64,000 nt of DNA from contig NZ_JADBEB010000001.1 of the NCBI RefSeq assembly GCF_014874095.1, positions 7,936,001 through 8,000,000 of the forward strand, read 5' to 3'. Shown one piece after another: positions 43,700 through 53,163 of this stretch. The notes below the pieces were generated by a model. The model searched no databases. It saw nothing but the letters and a program-made list of their open reading frames with translations, and was not told the DNA's origin. This DNA is from Plantactinospora soyae (GTDB lineage Bacteria; Actinomycetota; Actinomycetes; Mycobacteriales; Micromonosporaceae). The translations under genes and the position numbers were made by a program. The number at the start of each line of letters is the position of its first letter. Position 1 is the stretch's first letter.

Positions 43700-44872
43700 A
43701 TGGCCACTGCAACGAAATCCACTCTCGCACGAGGCCCGGAGAACAGGCGCCCCGCACGGTTCCCACCCGCACCCATGTCGGGCCTGGTGGACCGGGCGGT
43801 CGCCTACGACCTCGCGGAGAGCACCTGTCCGCCGTTGCGGCTGGGGGAACTCCTCTCCCCGCGGGTCCGCACCCGGCTCGACGAGCTGGAGATCGGTTAC
43901 GGCACCACCGGGGGCGACGCCGAACTGCGCGCGCTCATCGCCGCCGGGGTCGGTGTCGATCCGGCGGAGGTCCTCGTCACCGCCGGTGGCAGCACGGCGA
44001 TGTTTCTCCTGGCTCTCGTGCTCTGCCGGCCGGGAGATCACGCCGTCCTCGCGACGCCCTGCTTCCCGCCCGCCCGGACCGTCCTCGAGGCCCTCGACGT
44101 CGACATCACCCCGGTCGCCCTGACCTTCGACGCCGGTTACCGCCTCGATGTCGACGCCATCGCGGCAGCGCTCACCCCGACCACCCGGCTCGTGTCGCTG
44201 GCGTCGCCGCAGAACCCGTCGGGGATCCGCTTCACCGAGCAGGAGCTGCGGGTACTCGCCGAGCGGATCGACGTCGTCGCGCCGTACGCGGTCCTGCTGG
44301 TCGACGAGACCTACCGCGAGACCGGCTACGGCGACGCTCCGGTGCCCCGGTCGACGGCCCGGCTCGCGCCCCGCATCGTGACCTGCTCCTCCCTGTCGAA
44401 GTCACACGGTGCCCCAGGACTGCGGATCGGCTGGCTGACCACGACCGACCCGGCGCTGCACGAGGAGCTGCGCGTCGCGAAGTTCAACTCGCTGGTTACC
44501 TGCTCGGGCGTGGACGAGCTGCTGGCCGCCGAGGTGCTCCGGCAACAGGAGCGCATTCTCGGGGCACGCCGGGTAGCGCTGACGGCCGCGTTGGAGACGC
44601 TCGACCGGTGGGCGGTCACCCAGGCGGATGCGGTGGAGTTTCTCCGTCCGGACGGCGGAGCACTCTGCTGCCTGCGGCTGCGTGCCGACCGCTTCGACCC
44701 GGAGGCCGTACGTCGTTTCTACGCCGCCCTCGCGCAGCGGGACACCCGGGTCGCCCCGGGATCGTGGTTCGGCGAGTCCGACCAGGTGTTCCGGCTCGGC
44801 TTCGGCCACCTACCGGCTGCGGAATTCGAAACCGCCCTCGACCGGGTGGCGCAGGCCCTGTCCGCGTCCTGA
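43700..44872 (+). CDS. Fold-type I PLP-dependent aminotransferase
   Basis: A 390-residue class I/II aminotransferase. Cofactor lysine in CSSLSKSHGAPGLRIGW; other family marks are YGTTGGDAELRALIAA, SPQNPSG and LLVDETYRE. It transfers an amino group to a keto acid using pyridoxal phosphate. ATG 43700 is preferred to in-frame GTG 43658 because of the -10-like TAGACC 8 bases upstream (possible leaderless start) and a better N-terminus. A stand-alone gene under its own operator-like repeat; the substrate is not evident. Confidence 0.85.
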   Translation: MATATKSTLARGPENRRPARFPPAPMSGLVDRAVAYDLAESTCPPLRLGELLSPRVRTRLDELEIGYGTTGGDAELRALIAAGVGVDPAEVLVTAGGSTAMFLLALVLCRPGDHAVLATPCFPPARTVLEALDVDITPVALTFDAGYRLDVDAIAAALTPTTRLVSLASPQNPSGIRFTEQELRVLAERIDVVAPYAVLLVDETYRETGYGDAPVPRSTARLAPRIVTCSSLSKSHGAPGLRIGWLTTTDPALHEELRVAKFNSLVTCSGVDELLAAEVLRQQERILGARRVALTAALETLDRWAVTQADAVEFLRPDGGALCCLRLRADRFDPEAVRRFYAALAQRDTRVAPGSWFGESDQVFRLGFGHLPAAEFETALDRVAQALSAS

Positions 44873-45000
44873 CTGCCCACGGCTCCTGCCTGCCACCCCC
44901 ATGGCGCCGCAGTGGTCCCGCCGATCAGATCGCACCGCGCCGACGTACCGGCATCGGACGGGTGGCCGTGTCGTCGTGGGGTTCCGCTACCCTCGCTCGC

Positions 45001-45819
45001 GTGGTGATCGAGCGACATCTCGACTGGGCCGGTTGCCTCAACGTCCGCGACCTCGGTGGGCTGCCGACCGGTGACGGCCGGACGACCCCGTGGCGTGCGG
45101 TCGTCCGGGCCGACAACCTCGACCGGCTCACCCCGGACGGCTGGGCCGCCCTGCACGACTACGGCATCCGGACCGTGATCGACCTGCGCGAGGACGACGA
45201 GCGTTCGACGTCCACCGCACGCCCCGCCGGAATCGACGTGCTGCACGTGCCGCTCGACGACCCGGCCGACACCGACTTCTGGTACCGCTGCATCGACGAC
45301 GAGACCGACGGAACGCCTCTCTACTACCGGCCCTTCCTCGACCGCAAGCCGGAACGCTGCGTCGCGGCGGTCGCCGCGGTGGCGCGCGCCGGTCCGGGCG
45401 GCGTCGTCGTGCACTGCGGCATCGGCCGGGACCGCACCGGCCTGCTGTCGCTGCTCCTGCTGGCACTCGCCGGCGTGACGCCCGACGCGATCGTCGCCGA
45501 CTACACGCTCAGCGCCGAACGCCTGAAGCCCTACTTCGCGGAGGCACACGCGGTGCACGGCGACGTGGTCACCGCCCGGTTGGTCCGGCGGGGAACCACG
45601 GTCGAGGAGGCACTGCACTCCGTACTCGCGGGTCTGGACGTCGAGGCGTACCTGCGCGCGTCCGGGCTCGCCGCCGAGGACCTCCATTCGCTTCGGGCCC
45701 GGTTGGCGGCCACCGGACCGGCGGGGACACCGGTAGTTCCGGTCGGGGCTGTCCCGGGGTCGCCGCCGATCCCGCACCCCCGCACACCGGCTGTTGCGAC
45801 GGACGGGTACGACGAGTAA
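45001..45819 (+). CDS. Tyrosine/dual-specificity protein phosphatase
   Basis: A 272-residue phosphatase of the PtpB/DSP-like family. The start is CLNVRDLGGLPTGDG, typical of bacterial secreted or lipid-like tyrosine phosphatases. The catalytic loop is HCGIGRDRTG with C139 and R145. The C-terminal tail is Pro-rich and variable. Two GTG codons (45001 and 45004) can start it. TACCCT 7 bases upstream could be a -10 box of a leaderless message. The possible substrate, protein or lipid phosphate, is not evident. Confidence 0.85.
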   Translation: MVIERHLDWAGCLNVRDLGGLPTGDGRTTPWRAVVRADNLDRLTPDGWAALHDYGIRTVIDLREDDERSTSTARPAGIDVLHVPLDDPADTDFWYRCIDDETDGTPLYYRPFLDRKPERCVAAVAAVARAGPGGVVVHCGIGRDRTGLLSLLLLALAGVTPDAIVADYTLSAERLKPYFAEAHAVHGDVVTARLVRRGTTVEEALHSVLAGLDVEAYLRASGLAAEDLHSLRARLAATGPAGTPVVPVGAVPGSPPIPHPRTPAVATDGYDE

Positions 45820-45859
45820 GTTGCCAGGCACGCCATCGAGCTGGAAGGAGGTCAGAACA

Positions 45860-45910
45860 ATGTCCGATGTTCTGCGCCCCCTCCGCGCACCGGCGTCTCC
45901 GCGGATCTGA
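45860..45910 (+). CDS. 16-codon leader ORF ahead of the acetyltransferase gene
   Basis: ATG 45860 follows a near-perfect ribosome binding site, AAGGAGGT, and opens a 16-codon frame (MSDVLRPLRAPASPRI) that ends 31 bases before the acetyltransferase start. A strong site in front of such a short frame is unusual for this window. It is either a regulatory leader peptide (several rare-charged Arg and Pro codons in a row) or a small peptide in its own right. No terminator-like hairpin was identified between the two frames. Confidence 0.45.
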   Translation: MSDVLRPLRAPASPRI

Positions 45911-45941
45911 CCGGGGCGCTCGCTGCCCGGAGGATCACCCT

Positions 45942-46868
45942 ATGGCCCATCTGGTCATCCGCCCGCTCGTCGCGGGCGAGGAAAATCTGTTCGAGTCCAT
46001 GCCCGATCCGCTGCCCCAACTGCGCCAGGTCGGTTACGCCGACGGGATCGCCGGTGGCGGCTACCGACCCGAGAACACCTGGGTCGCCCTCCGGTCCGAC
46101 CGGGTGGTCGGCCGGGCGGCCTGGCTCCTTCCGCCCGGTTCCGCCGGCGCACCCTGGCTGGAGAGGTTCGACCTGGCCGCCGAGCCCGAGGTGGGTGCCG
46201 CACTGCTGCGCGCCGCACACGAGGCCTTCGGCGGTCCCCTGCCGTACCACGCCTCGATGCCGGCGCACTGGCGGCGCCGGCCGGAGGTGCTGGCCGTGGT
46301 CGAGGCGCCGATGGCGGCGGCCCGGATCGTCGGACTGGTCGAGCGGGCCGAACGGGTCCGCTGCTCCTGGACGGGCACGCCACTGCCGGCGACCTCCGGG
46401 CGGTACACCTTCCGCCCGGCCGCCGACGCATCGGAGATCAACGCCCTGGTCGCCCGGATCGCCGAGCCGGACGTGCTGACCGGAGTGGAGATCGCGCGAG
46501 CGGTGGCCGGGGTCGACCTGGCAACCGATCCGTTGGCCTGGCTGGGCGGCCCGGCCGGGAACTGGCGCGTCGCGCTGGACGCCGGGGAGCCGGTCGGCCT
46601 GGCCGGTACGGCAGGGGACGCCTGTTATCCGCTCCTGGTCTACCTCGGCCTGCTCGACCAGGCCGTTCGGGGTGAGCTGTTGGCCGACGCGGTCCGGTTG
46701 CTGGCCGACGAGGGCGCCCTGGAGGTTATCGCCGACGTGGACGCCCATCGGGTGAGGGTGCTGGCGGAACTGGAACGGACCGGGTTCCGGCAGTTGCGGT
46801 GCCGGATCGTCTTCGATCCCGCCGAGGGTCCGGAGTCCGACCCGGCCGCAGGGGCCGAAGAGGCGTAG
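45942..46868 (+). CDS. GNAT-family N-acetyltransferase
   Basis: A 308-residue protein that appears to be a GNAT-type acetyltransferase, probably with two tandem GNAT-like halves. The N-terminal LVIRPLVAGEENLFESM and NTWVALRSDRVVGRAAWLLP are one half, and WRVALDAGEPVGLAGTAGD and YLGLLDQAVRGELLADAVRLL the other. The acetyl-CoA loop Q/RxxGxG/A is not clear, so the family call rests on overall pattern. ATG 45942 has CGGAGGATC as ribosome binding site. A leader ORF precedes it and a strong hairpin follows. Confidence 0.7.
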   Translation: MAHLVIRPLVAGEENLFESMPDPLPQLRQVGYADGIAGGGYRPENTWVALRSDRVVGRAAWLLPPGSAGAPWLERFDLAAEPEVGAALLRAAHEAFGGPLPYHASMPAHWRRRPEVLAVVEAPMAAARIVGLVERAERVRCSWTGTPLPATSGRYTFRPAADASEINALVARIAEPDVLTGVEIARAVAGVDLATDPLAWLGGPAGNWRVALDAGEPVGLAGTAGDACYPLLVYLGLLDQAVRGELLADAVRLLADEGALEVIADVDAHRVRVLAELERTGFRQLRCRIVFDPAEGPESDPAAGAEEA

Positions 46869-46871
46869 CTC

Positions 46872-46910
46872 GTCCGGGTGCGTCCTGGTCCGGCCAGGGC
46901 GCACCCGGAC
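46872..46910. terminator. Bidirectional terminator hairpin
   Basis: A 17-base stem with one G-U pair (GTCCGGGTGCGTCCTGG against CCAGGGCGCACCCGGAC) and loop TCCGG, filling the 45-base gap between the convergent acetyltransferase and MurG-like genes. Confidence 0.85.
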
Positions 46911-46913
46911 CGC

Positions 46914-48089
46914 TCACGACCCGTACCGCCCGGCCGCGTCGATCAGCGCGGTGGCGACCGCCGCCGCCGCGTCGGGGCGGCCGTGCTGCCACGCCGCGTC
47001 AGCCAGTTGCTGGCGCCGGTCGGGGTACTGGAGCAGCGTCACGATCTCCTCCCGCAGGCGCGCGGGGGTGGCGTCGGCGCCGGCGACCATCCTGGCCGCG
47101 CCCGCCTCGGCGAGGTGCCGCGCGGTCTGCCGCTGCTCGTCACCCCCGGTGGGGATCAGCGGGATGAAGATGCACGCCTTACCGAGCGCGGTGAGTTCCG
47201 CGACGGTGCCGGCGCCACTGCGCGCCACCACGATGTCGGCGGCGGCGAGCACGTCCGGCATGTCCTCGTGTACGTAGTCGACCACCCGGTACCGCTCCCG
47301 CAGGTGCCCGGGTAGGCCGTCGGCGAGCTGCCGCATCCGTTCGAAGGAGTACTCGCCGCACTGGTGCAGTACCTGACAACCGGGCAGCAGGTCGGGCAGG
47401 ATCTCGGCGATCAGATTGTTGACCTGCACGGCACCCTGGGCACCGCCGGTGACGTACACCAGCGGCAGTTGGGGGTCGAAGCGGTAGGCGGCCAGCGCCC
47501 GGCCACGGTCGCCGGCCAGGATCTCGGGTCGGACCGGGTTGCCGGTGACCACCGCCCGGCTCTTCGCCCGCTCGGGCAGGTGCTCGACCGAGGATTCGTG
47601 ACTCAGCAGGACCCGGGTCGCGATCCGGGCGAGGATCCGGTTCGCCAGCCCGACGGTGAGGGTCTGCTCGTGCATCACCAGCGGCCGGCGGGTCGCCCAG
47701 GCCGCGATCCCGATCGGGACGGAGACGTACCCACCGGTGGAGAGCACCACGGCGGGCCGGGTACGGAGCACGATCATGACCGCCTGGAGGATGCCGAGCG
47801 GGATCCGGAAGGCGTCGGCGACGTTGCGGCCCAACTCGCGCAGATTCGGCGAACGACGCAACTTTCCGGTGACGATCGCCTTGAACGGGATGCCCTCCTG
47901 CTTGGCCACCTTGGCCTCGAGCCCCTGGGCGACACCCACCCAGAGCAGTTCCGGTTCGGTTCCGGCCACGGCTAGCCGGGCCCGCAGCGTACGGATCGTG
48001 GTCAGCGCCGGATAGGTGTGTCCACCCGTACCGCCGCCGGTGACGACTACGCGGATCTTGCGGAGACGTTCCGCACTGTAGATGACCAT
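46914..48089 (-). CDS. MurG-like UDP-GlcNAc:lipid I transferase paralogue
   Basis: A 391-residue GT28 glycosyltransferase with MurG motifs: VVVTGGGTGGHTYPAL, STGGYVSVPIGIAAW, HEQTLTVGLANR, GNPVRPEIL and ARSGAGTVAELTALGKACIFIPL. MurG adds GlcNAc to lipid I to make lipid II on the inner membrane face. The housekeeping murG sits in the dcw division cluster, and no dcw gene is here, so this is an extra copy. It is divergent from an ABC exporter next to a cysteine-rich peptide gene. Spare MurG copies can protect producers of lipid-binding antibiotics, which would fit, but this is inference. Confidence 0.85.
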   Translation of the reverse strand: MVIYSAERLRKIRVVVTGGGTGGHTYPALTTIRTLRARLAVAGTEPELLWVGVAQGLEAKVAKQEGIPFKAIVTGKLRRSPNLRELGRNVADAFRIPLGILQAVMIVLRTRPAVVLSTGGYVSVPIGIAAWATRRPLVMHEQTLTVGLANRILARIATRVLLSHESSVEHLPERAKSRAVVTGNPVRPEILAGDRGRALAAYRFDPQLPLVYVTGGAQGAVQVNNLIAEILPDLLPGCQVLHQCGEYSFERMRQLADGLPGHLRERYRVVDYVHEDMPDVLAAADIVVARSGAGTVAELTALGKACIFIPLIPTGGDEQRQTARHLAEAGAARMVAGADATPARLREEIVTLLQYPDRRQQLADAAWQHGRPDAAAAVATALIDAAGRYGS

Positions 48090-48301
48090 GCCCTCTTACC
48101 AGTTGTTCGTCCGGATTGGCGATGATCCTCAGCGACTGTGAGAATCCCGTCAAGAATTGATCATCCTCCTGTTCGAAACGTCACCGCCGATCGGCCCCGC
48201 CCCGCCGAACCCGTCCGGCGGAAGGCCGACGAGCCCACTCGACCTGCGCATGTACCGCCGCTGTATCCAATCGTGGAGCCGCCGTCCCTAGGTTCACCCT
48301 C

Positions 48302-50143
48302 ATGATCGGACTGGCCCGTACGAGACGGGCGATCGGTACGGCCTGGCGGGGCGGCCCGGCCAACCTGGTGTCGTACGTCTCGCTGACGCCTGTCATCGGT
48401 GCCCTTCCGGTGCTGATCGCCTGGCTCACCAAGCTCGTCCTCGACGGTCTGGTCGGTCCACCCGGCACCGCGATCCTCGGGGTGGCCGTGGCCCTCGCGG
48501 TCGCCGCCATCGCGATGGCCCTCGTGCCGCATCTACAGGAGTACCTGCGGACGGAGGTCGGCCGCCGGGCCGGACTTCTCGCCCTGGACGAGTTGTACGG
48601 CGGAACGGAGCGGCTGACCGGGTTACGCCGGCTGGAGGAGCCGACGTTCCAGAACACCATACGACTGGCCGAACAGGCCGGGCGGGACGGACCCAGCCGG
48701 TGTGTGGACGGGCTGCTCGGCCTGGTCCAGGCGGCGGTGCTGGTGGTCGGGTTCCTCGGCGCCCTGACCGTGCTCAACCCGGTGCTGGCCGGACTCGTCG
48801 CGGCGAGCGGTGCGCCGGCACTGCTCGCGGAGGTCCGGTTGAGCCGGCGGCGGGCCACGATGCTGTGGGAGATCGGCCCCGCCGAGCGGCGGGAGATGTT
48901 CTACGCGGGCCTGTTGACGAACCTCTCCGCCGCCAAGGAGGTCCGGCTGCTGCGGCTGGGTCCGGTGTTCCGCCGTCGGATGCTCCGCGAGCTGACCTCG
49001 GCCGGTCTCGCCCGACGGGCGCAGAGCCGCCGGGAACTGCGGGTGCAGGGCCTCCTCGCCGGATCCAGCGCAGTGCTCGCCGGCGGCGGCCTGGTCTGGG
49101 CCGTGCTCGCCGCCCGGTCCGGCGCGCTGACCGTCGGGGACGTCGCCGTCTTCATCGCCGCCCTGGCCGGCGTGCAGAGCGGGCTCGCCGCCATGGTCGG
49201 GCAGATCGCGTCCGTGCACCAGGCGATGCTGCTGCTGGAACACTACGAACAGGTCGTCGACTGCGCGCCGGACCTGCCGCAACCCGATCGGCCGCTGCCG
49301 GTGCCGGCCCTGCGGGACGGCATCGAGCTGCGCGACGTCTGGTTCCGCTACGGTCCGGAGCATCCGTGGGTGCTGCGCGGGGTGAACCTGCGTATCCCGA
49401 GTGGACAGTCGGTGGCGCTGGTCGGCCACAACGGCGCCGGCAAGACCACCCTGGTCAAGCTGCTCTGCCGGTTCTACGACCCGACCCGGGGCGCCGTCCT
49501 CTGGGACGGCGTGGACATCCGGGAACTCGCACTCGGTGAACTGCGGGCCCGCGTCGGGGCCGTCTTCCAGGACTACATGACCTATGACCTGACGGCCGCG
49601 GAGAACATCTGGCTCGGCGACGTACCGGTCGACGGGCCCGACGACGTCCGGGCCGAGGACGCGGGCAGGATCGAGGACGCCGCCCGGCGCGCCGGCATCC
49701 ACGAGACGCTCCGCGACCTACCGAGGGGGTACGGCACCATGCTGTCCCGGACGTTCGAACTCGACGGCGATCCCGAGGACAACGGGGTACTGCTCTCCGG
49801 AGGACAGTGGCAGCGGGTGGCGATCGCCCGGGCGGTGCTGCCCCCGGCGCGGGACGTACTCATCCTCGACGAGCCGAGTGCCGGCCTCGACGCCGAGGCG
49901 GAGCGGGACATCCACCTGCGGCTCCGGGCGTACCGGGCCGGGCGGACGAGCGTACTGATCTCGCACCGGCTGGGCACGCTGCGGGACGCGGACCTGATCG
50001 TCGTACTACGGGGCGGGCAGGTCGCCGAGTCCGGCCGGCACGCCGAGCTGATGGCCGCCGGCGGGGTCTACGCCGATCTGTTCGGCATGCAGGCCGAGGG
50101 GTACCTGCCGCTGGGCACGTCGACGTCGACCTCGGTCGGCTGA
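48302..50143 (+). CDS. ABC exporter, fused membrane and ATP-binding domains
   Basis: A 613-residue half-transporter. A membrane domain (about 1-310, six segments) precedes an ATPase with Walker A LVGHNGAGKTTLVKLL, Q loop GAVFQDYMTYDLTAAENIWL, signature LSGGQWQRVAIARA, Walker B DVLILDEPSAGLD and H loop VLISHRLGTL. It lacks the N-terminal C39 peptidase of many bacteriocin exporters, so leader removal must be done by another protein; an S26 signal peptidase is encoded nearby. TAGGTT (48289-48294) before the ATG suggests a leaderless message. It is the likely exporter of the cysteine-rich peptide. Its 3' end overlaps the convergent SARP gene by 76 bases. Confidence 0.88.
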   Translation: MIGLARTRRAIGTAWRGGPANLVSYVSLTPVIGALPVLIAWLTKLVLDGLVGPPGTAILGVAVALAVAAIAMALVPHLQEYLRTEVGRRAGLLALDELYGGTERLTGLRRLEEPTFQNTIRLAEQAGRDGPSRCVDGLLGLVQAAVLVVGFLGALTVLNPVLAGLVAASGAPALLAEVRLSRRRATMLWEIGPAERREMFYAGLLTNLSAAKEVRLLRLGPVFRRRMLRELTSAGLARRAQSRRELRVQGLLAGSSAVLAGGGLVWAVLAARSGALTVGDVAVFIAALAGVQSGLAAMVGQIASVHQAMLLLEHYEQVVDCAPDLPQPDRPLPVPALRDGIELRDVWFRYGPEHPWVLRGVNLRIPSGQSVALVGHNGAGKTTLVKLLCRFYDPTRGAVLWDGVDIRELALGELRARVGAVFQDYMTYDLTAAENIWLGDVPVDGPDDVRAEDAGRIEDAARRAGIHETLRDLPRGYGTMLSRTFELDGDPEDNGVLLSGGQWQRVAIARAVLPPARDVLILDEPSAGLDAEAERDIHLRLRAYRAGRTSVLISHRLGTLRDADLIVVLRGGQVAESGRHAELMAAGGVYADLFGMQAEGYLPLGTSTSTSVG

Positions 50144-53100
50144 CCAGGGCGGACGAGAAAGGTCTCCAGCACTCCGTCGCGGCGCCGGGGCAGGTGGTCG
50201 AGCAGGCCCTGGGCGAGCACCCCGCACTCGCGCGCCCGCGCGTCCCAACCGAGCCGGCCGAGGACCCGGCCGCGCTGACGTACCGCCGCCGCCTCGCCGT
50301 AGCTGTCGCCGATCTCGCGTACCAGGGCCAGCGCCTCCTCGACGTCGGGCTGGGCCCGCTGGGCGTCGCCGAGCCGCAGGTGCACCTCGGAGCGGCTCAG
50401 CAACGCCTCCCACTCGTCCTCCCGGTTGCCGGTCCGCCGGCACAGCCGTAGCCCCGCCGTCAACGCCGCCAGCCCCTCGCTGTGCCGGCCGAGCTGGCTG
50501 TAGGTCCGGCCCAACGCCACCAGGGTGATCGCCTCGCCGGCCGGATCGTCCTGCTCGCGGCGCATGGTCAGGCTCCGGTCCAGGTGCCGCCGGGCGGCCT
50601 GGTAGTCGCACCGTTCGAACTCGACCTCGGCCAGGTTGTGCAGTGCGACCGCCAGCCACCCCGGGTAGCCCTCGGCGAGGATCTCGACCGCCGCGCCGAT
50701 CAGCGCGGCCGCCCCCGACAGGTCGCCGGTCCGGTGGTGGAACCACCCGAGGGCCTGCAGGGCGCGCCCCTCTCCCTCCCGGTCACCCAACCGGCGCCAC
50801 GTCCGCAGCACCGACTCCAGCTCCGCACGGGCCTGCTCCGGCCGGCCGGCATGCCAGTGCAGGGTGGCGCGCATGATGCGTACCCGGGCCTGTTCGGCCG
50901 GATCGTCGACGATCGACGCCGCCTTCTCGGCGACCGCGACCAGCGTGTCGGCCTCGGCCCACCGGCCGCCCTTCTGGAGCCAGCCGGCCACCGGCGGCAT
51001 CAGTTGCACGCAGAGCCGGGCGAGTTCCGGGCCCGCGTCGAACGCCTGTCCGACCGCCGCCAAGAGGCCGAGAAGCTCCCGCTCCAGCCAGGGCAGCGCG
51101 TCGTCGATGGTCTGCAACTGGGCCAGGACCGGCGGGTCGACGGGCCGGTCGGACCGGTGCGGACGCAGCAGTTGTCCAGCCCGGATGGCGGTCGTCAGGT
51201 ACGCGGTGAGCGCCCGCCGCACCGCGGAGCGCCGGTCCGCCGCCGGGTCGGTCTCCTCGGCCAGTTCCTCGGCGTAGAGCCGGAGCAGGCCGTGGAACCG
51301 GAACCGGGTCGGTTCGACCGCCTCCAGCAGGTGCGTCTCGGCGAGTCGGTCGAGCAGGGTCAGCGCACGCCGCTGCGAGGTGCCGATCAGGACCGCCGCG
51401 AGCGGGGACGGGATCTCCGGAATCCGCAGCAGAGCCATCAGCCGGAACGCCGCCGCGGCGGCCCGGTCGTCCGGGTTCGGACCGTCGCTGAGTTCGCGGT
51501 ACGTCTCCCCGAAACTGGACCGGATCGCCAGGTCGTCGGCGCGAAGTTCGTCGAGGCGTACCCGCTCGTTGTCGAGCCGGTCGGAGAGTACGGCCAGCGG
51601 CCAGTCCGGCCGGGCCGCCAACCGGGCTCCGGCGATCCGCAGGGCGAGCGGATGGCCGTCGCAGAGCGCGACCAGCCGGGCGGCGGCGACGGGATCCGCC
51701 ACCGCGCGGTCGTCGCCGGCGAGCAGGTCGAGCAGTTCGACCCCCTCCGCGACGCTGAGCTGCCCCAGCCGGAGCCGGGCGGCCCAGAGCGTGCTCATCG
51801 GCCGCCGACAGGTGACGATGACCAGGCAACCGGCGCCGGCCGGCAGCAGTGAGCGGACCTGCTGCACGCCGGCTGCACCGTCCAGGACGACGAGCAGCCG
51901 CCGCGTCGCCGTCACCGAGCGGAACAGCGCCGCCGCCTCGGTCAGCTCCGTCGGCACGGCCGCCGCCGGCAGGCCGAGCGCGCGCAGCAGCCGGCCGAGC
52001 GCGTGCAACGGGTCGACGCGCGGCAGCCCACCGCCGCCGCCATGGAGTTCGAGGTAGAGCTGACCGTCGGGGAATCGGTCGGCGAGCAGGTGCGCCACCC
52101 GTACCGCCAGGGTCGTCTTGCCGATGCCACCCGGCCCGTGCAGCACGATCGTGCGCGGTTGGGGCCGCGCGGTGGCGGCGGCCTCCTGCAGGCGCGCGAT
52201 CGTCGCCAGTTCCTGGGTACGCCCGACGAACGCGACCGGTTCGGCCGGCAGCTGGCGGGGCGGCTCCGCCGGTTCCCGGCGCGGCCCACGAGCAGCCGGT
52301 ACGCCAGCCGGAGCGGCCACACCGTCCGGCGCGGCCACGACCACGCCGACCGGGGCAGGTACGCCGACGACGTCGGTCCGGGACGGCGGCTGCGGTGGGG
52401 ACAGTTCCGGGGCCCGGCGCAGGATCGCCACGTGCAGCCGGGACAGCTCGGCACCGGGTTCGAGTCCCAGTTGGTCGGCGAAGGTCGCCCTGGTCTCGGT
52501 GTAGACCCGCAGTGCCGCCGGGGCGTCACCGCAGCGGTACAGCGCCAACATGAGCTGGCGGCGCAGCCGCTCCCGGAAGGGATGGGCGGCGATCAACAGC
52601 CGCAGCTCGGCCGGCACGGCGCCGTGCTCGCCGACCGCCAGTCGTGCCTCCATCAGATCCTCGACGATCGTCAGGTACTGCTCGTCGAGCAGGGTGAGCC
52701 GGGCCGCGAGGTCGGGACCGGGGCGTACGTCCTCGGCCGGCCGGCCACGCCACAGCCGGAGCGCCGCACGGAACCGGCTGATGGCGGTGCCGAAGTCGCC
52801 GTCGGCCAGCGCCGACCGACCCCGCTCGCCACCGACCCTGAAGTGGTGCACGTCCAGTTCCTCGGGGTCGATCCGCAGCAGGTAGCCGGAGGCGTTGGTG
52901 AGCAGCCGCTTACCGCCGTCCGGCGTACCGTCCAGGTCGCCGAGCAGTCGACGCAGCCCACTGGCGTAGGTGCGGAGGTTGGCCACCGCCGAGCGGGGTG
53001 GCCGCTCCCACAGTTCGGTGACGAGCCGGTCCAGCGAGACCCGCTCGTTGGTCGACAGCAGCAGCATGGCCAGCATCACGCGCGGCTTCTGCGGTCCGAT

Positions 53101-53163
53101 CGGCACACTGCGCCGGCCGTCGTCGATCCGGAGTGGTCCGAGCAGTTGGTACCGGAGACTCAC
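50068..53163 (-). CDS. AfsR/SARP-family regulator (BTAD - NB-ARC - TPR)
   Basis: A 1031-residue regulator. An OmpR-like DNA-binding domain (1-95, LRYQLLGPLRIDD, RPPRSAVANLRTYASGLRRLLG) and a bacterial transcriptional activation domain (about 100-250) are followed by an NB-ARC ATPase with Walker A GPGGIGKT (343-350) and Walker B RLLVVLDG. The last third is made of TPR repeats. Such proteins activate biosynthetic gene clusters. GTG 53161-53163 follows GGGGGTCAG. It is divergent from the cysteine-rich peptide gene, which is its most obvious target. Confidence 0.9.
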   Translation of the reverse strand: MSLRYQLLGPLRIDDGRRSVPIGPQKPRVMLAMLLLSTNERVSLDRLVTELWERPPRSAVANLRTYASGLRRLLGDLDGTPDGGKRLLTNASGYLLRIDPEELDVHHFRVGGERGRSALADGDFGTAISRFRAALRLWRGRPAEDVRPGPDLAARLTLLDEQYLTIVEDLMEARLAVGEHGAVPAELRLLIAAHPFRERLRRQLMLALYRCGDAPAALRVYTETRATFADQLGLEPGAELSRLHVAILRRAPELSPPQPPSRTDVVGVPAPVGVVVAAPDGVAAPAGVPAARGPRREPAEPPRQLPAEPVAFVGRTQELATIARLQEAAATARPQPRTIVLHGPGGIGKTTLAVRVAHLLADRFPDGQLYLELHGGGGGLPRVDPLHALGRLLRALGLPAAAVPTELTEAAALFRSVTATRRLLVVLDGAAGVQQVRSLLPAGAGCLVIVTCRRPMSTLWAARLRLGQLSVAEGVELLDLLAGDDRAVADPVAAARLVALCDGHPLALRIAGARLAARPDWPLAVLSDRLDNERVRLDELRADDLAIRSSFGETYRELSDGPNPDDRAAAAAFRLMALLRIPEIPSPLAAVLIGTSQRRALTLLDRLAETHLLEAVEPTRFRFHGLLRLYAEELAEETDPAADRRSAVRRALTAYLTTAIRAGQLLRPHRSDRPVDPPVLAQLQTIDDALPWLERELLGLLAAVGQAFDAGPELARLCVQLMPPVAGWLQKGGRWAEADTLVAVAEKAASIVDDPAEQARVRIMRATLHWHAGRPEQARAELESVLRTWRRLGDREGEGRALQALGWFHHRTGDLSGAAALIGAAVEILAEGYPGWLAVALHNLAEVEFERCDYQAARRHLDRSLTMRREQDDPAGEAITLVALGRTYSQLGRHSEGLAALTAGLRLCRRTGNREDEWEALLSRSEVHLRLGDAQRAQPDVEEALALVREIGDSYGEAAAVRQRGRVLGRLGWDARARECGVLAQGLLDHLPRRRDGVLETFLVRPGQPTEVDVDVPSGRYPSACMPNRSA

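Noticed and set aside
43650-48159. The 11-base word GTCAAGAATTG at 43650 and again at 48149, both in gaps.
   Set aside because: Only two copies with differing flanks and gene orientation; could be chance, and on the minus strand it simply contains a TTGAC -35 box.
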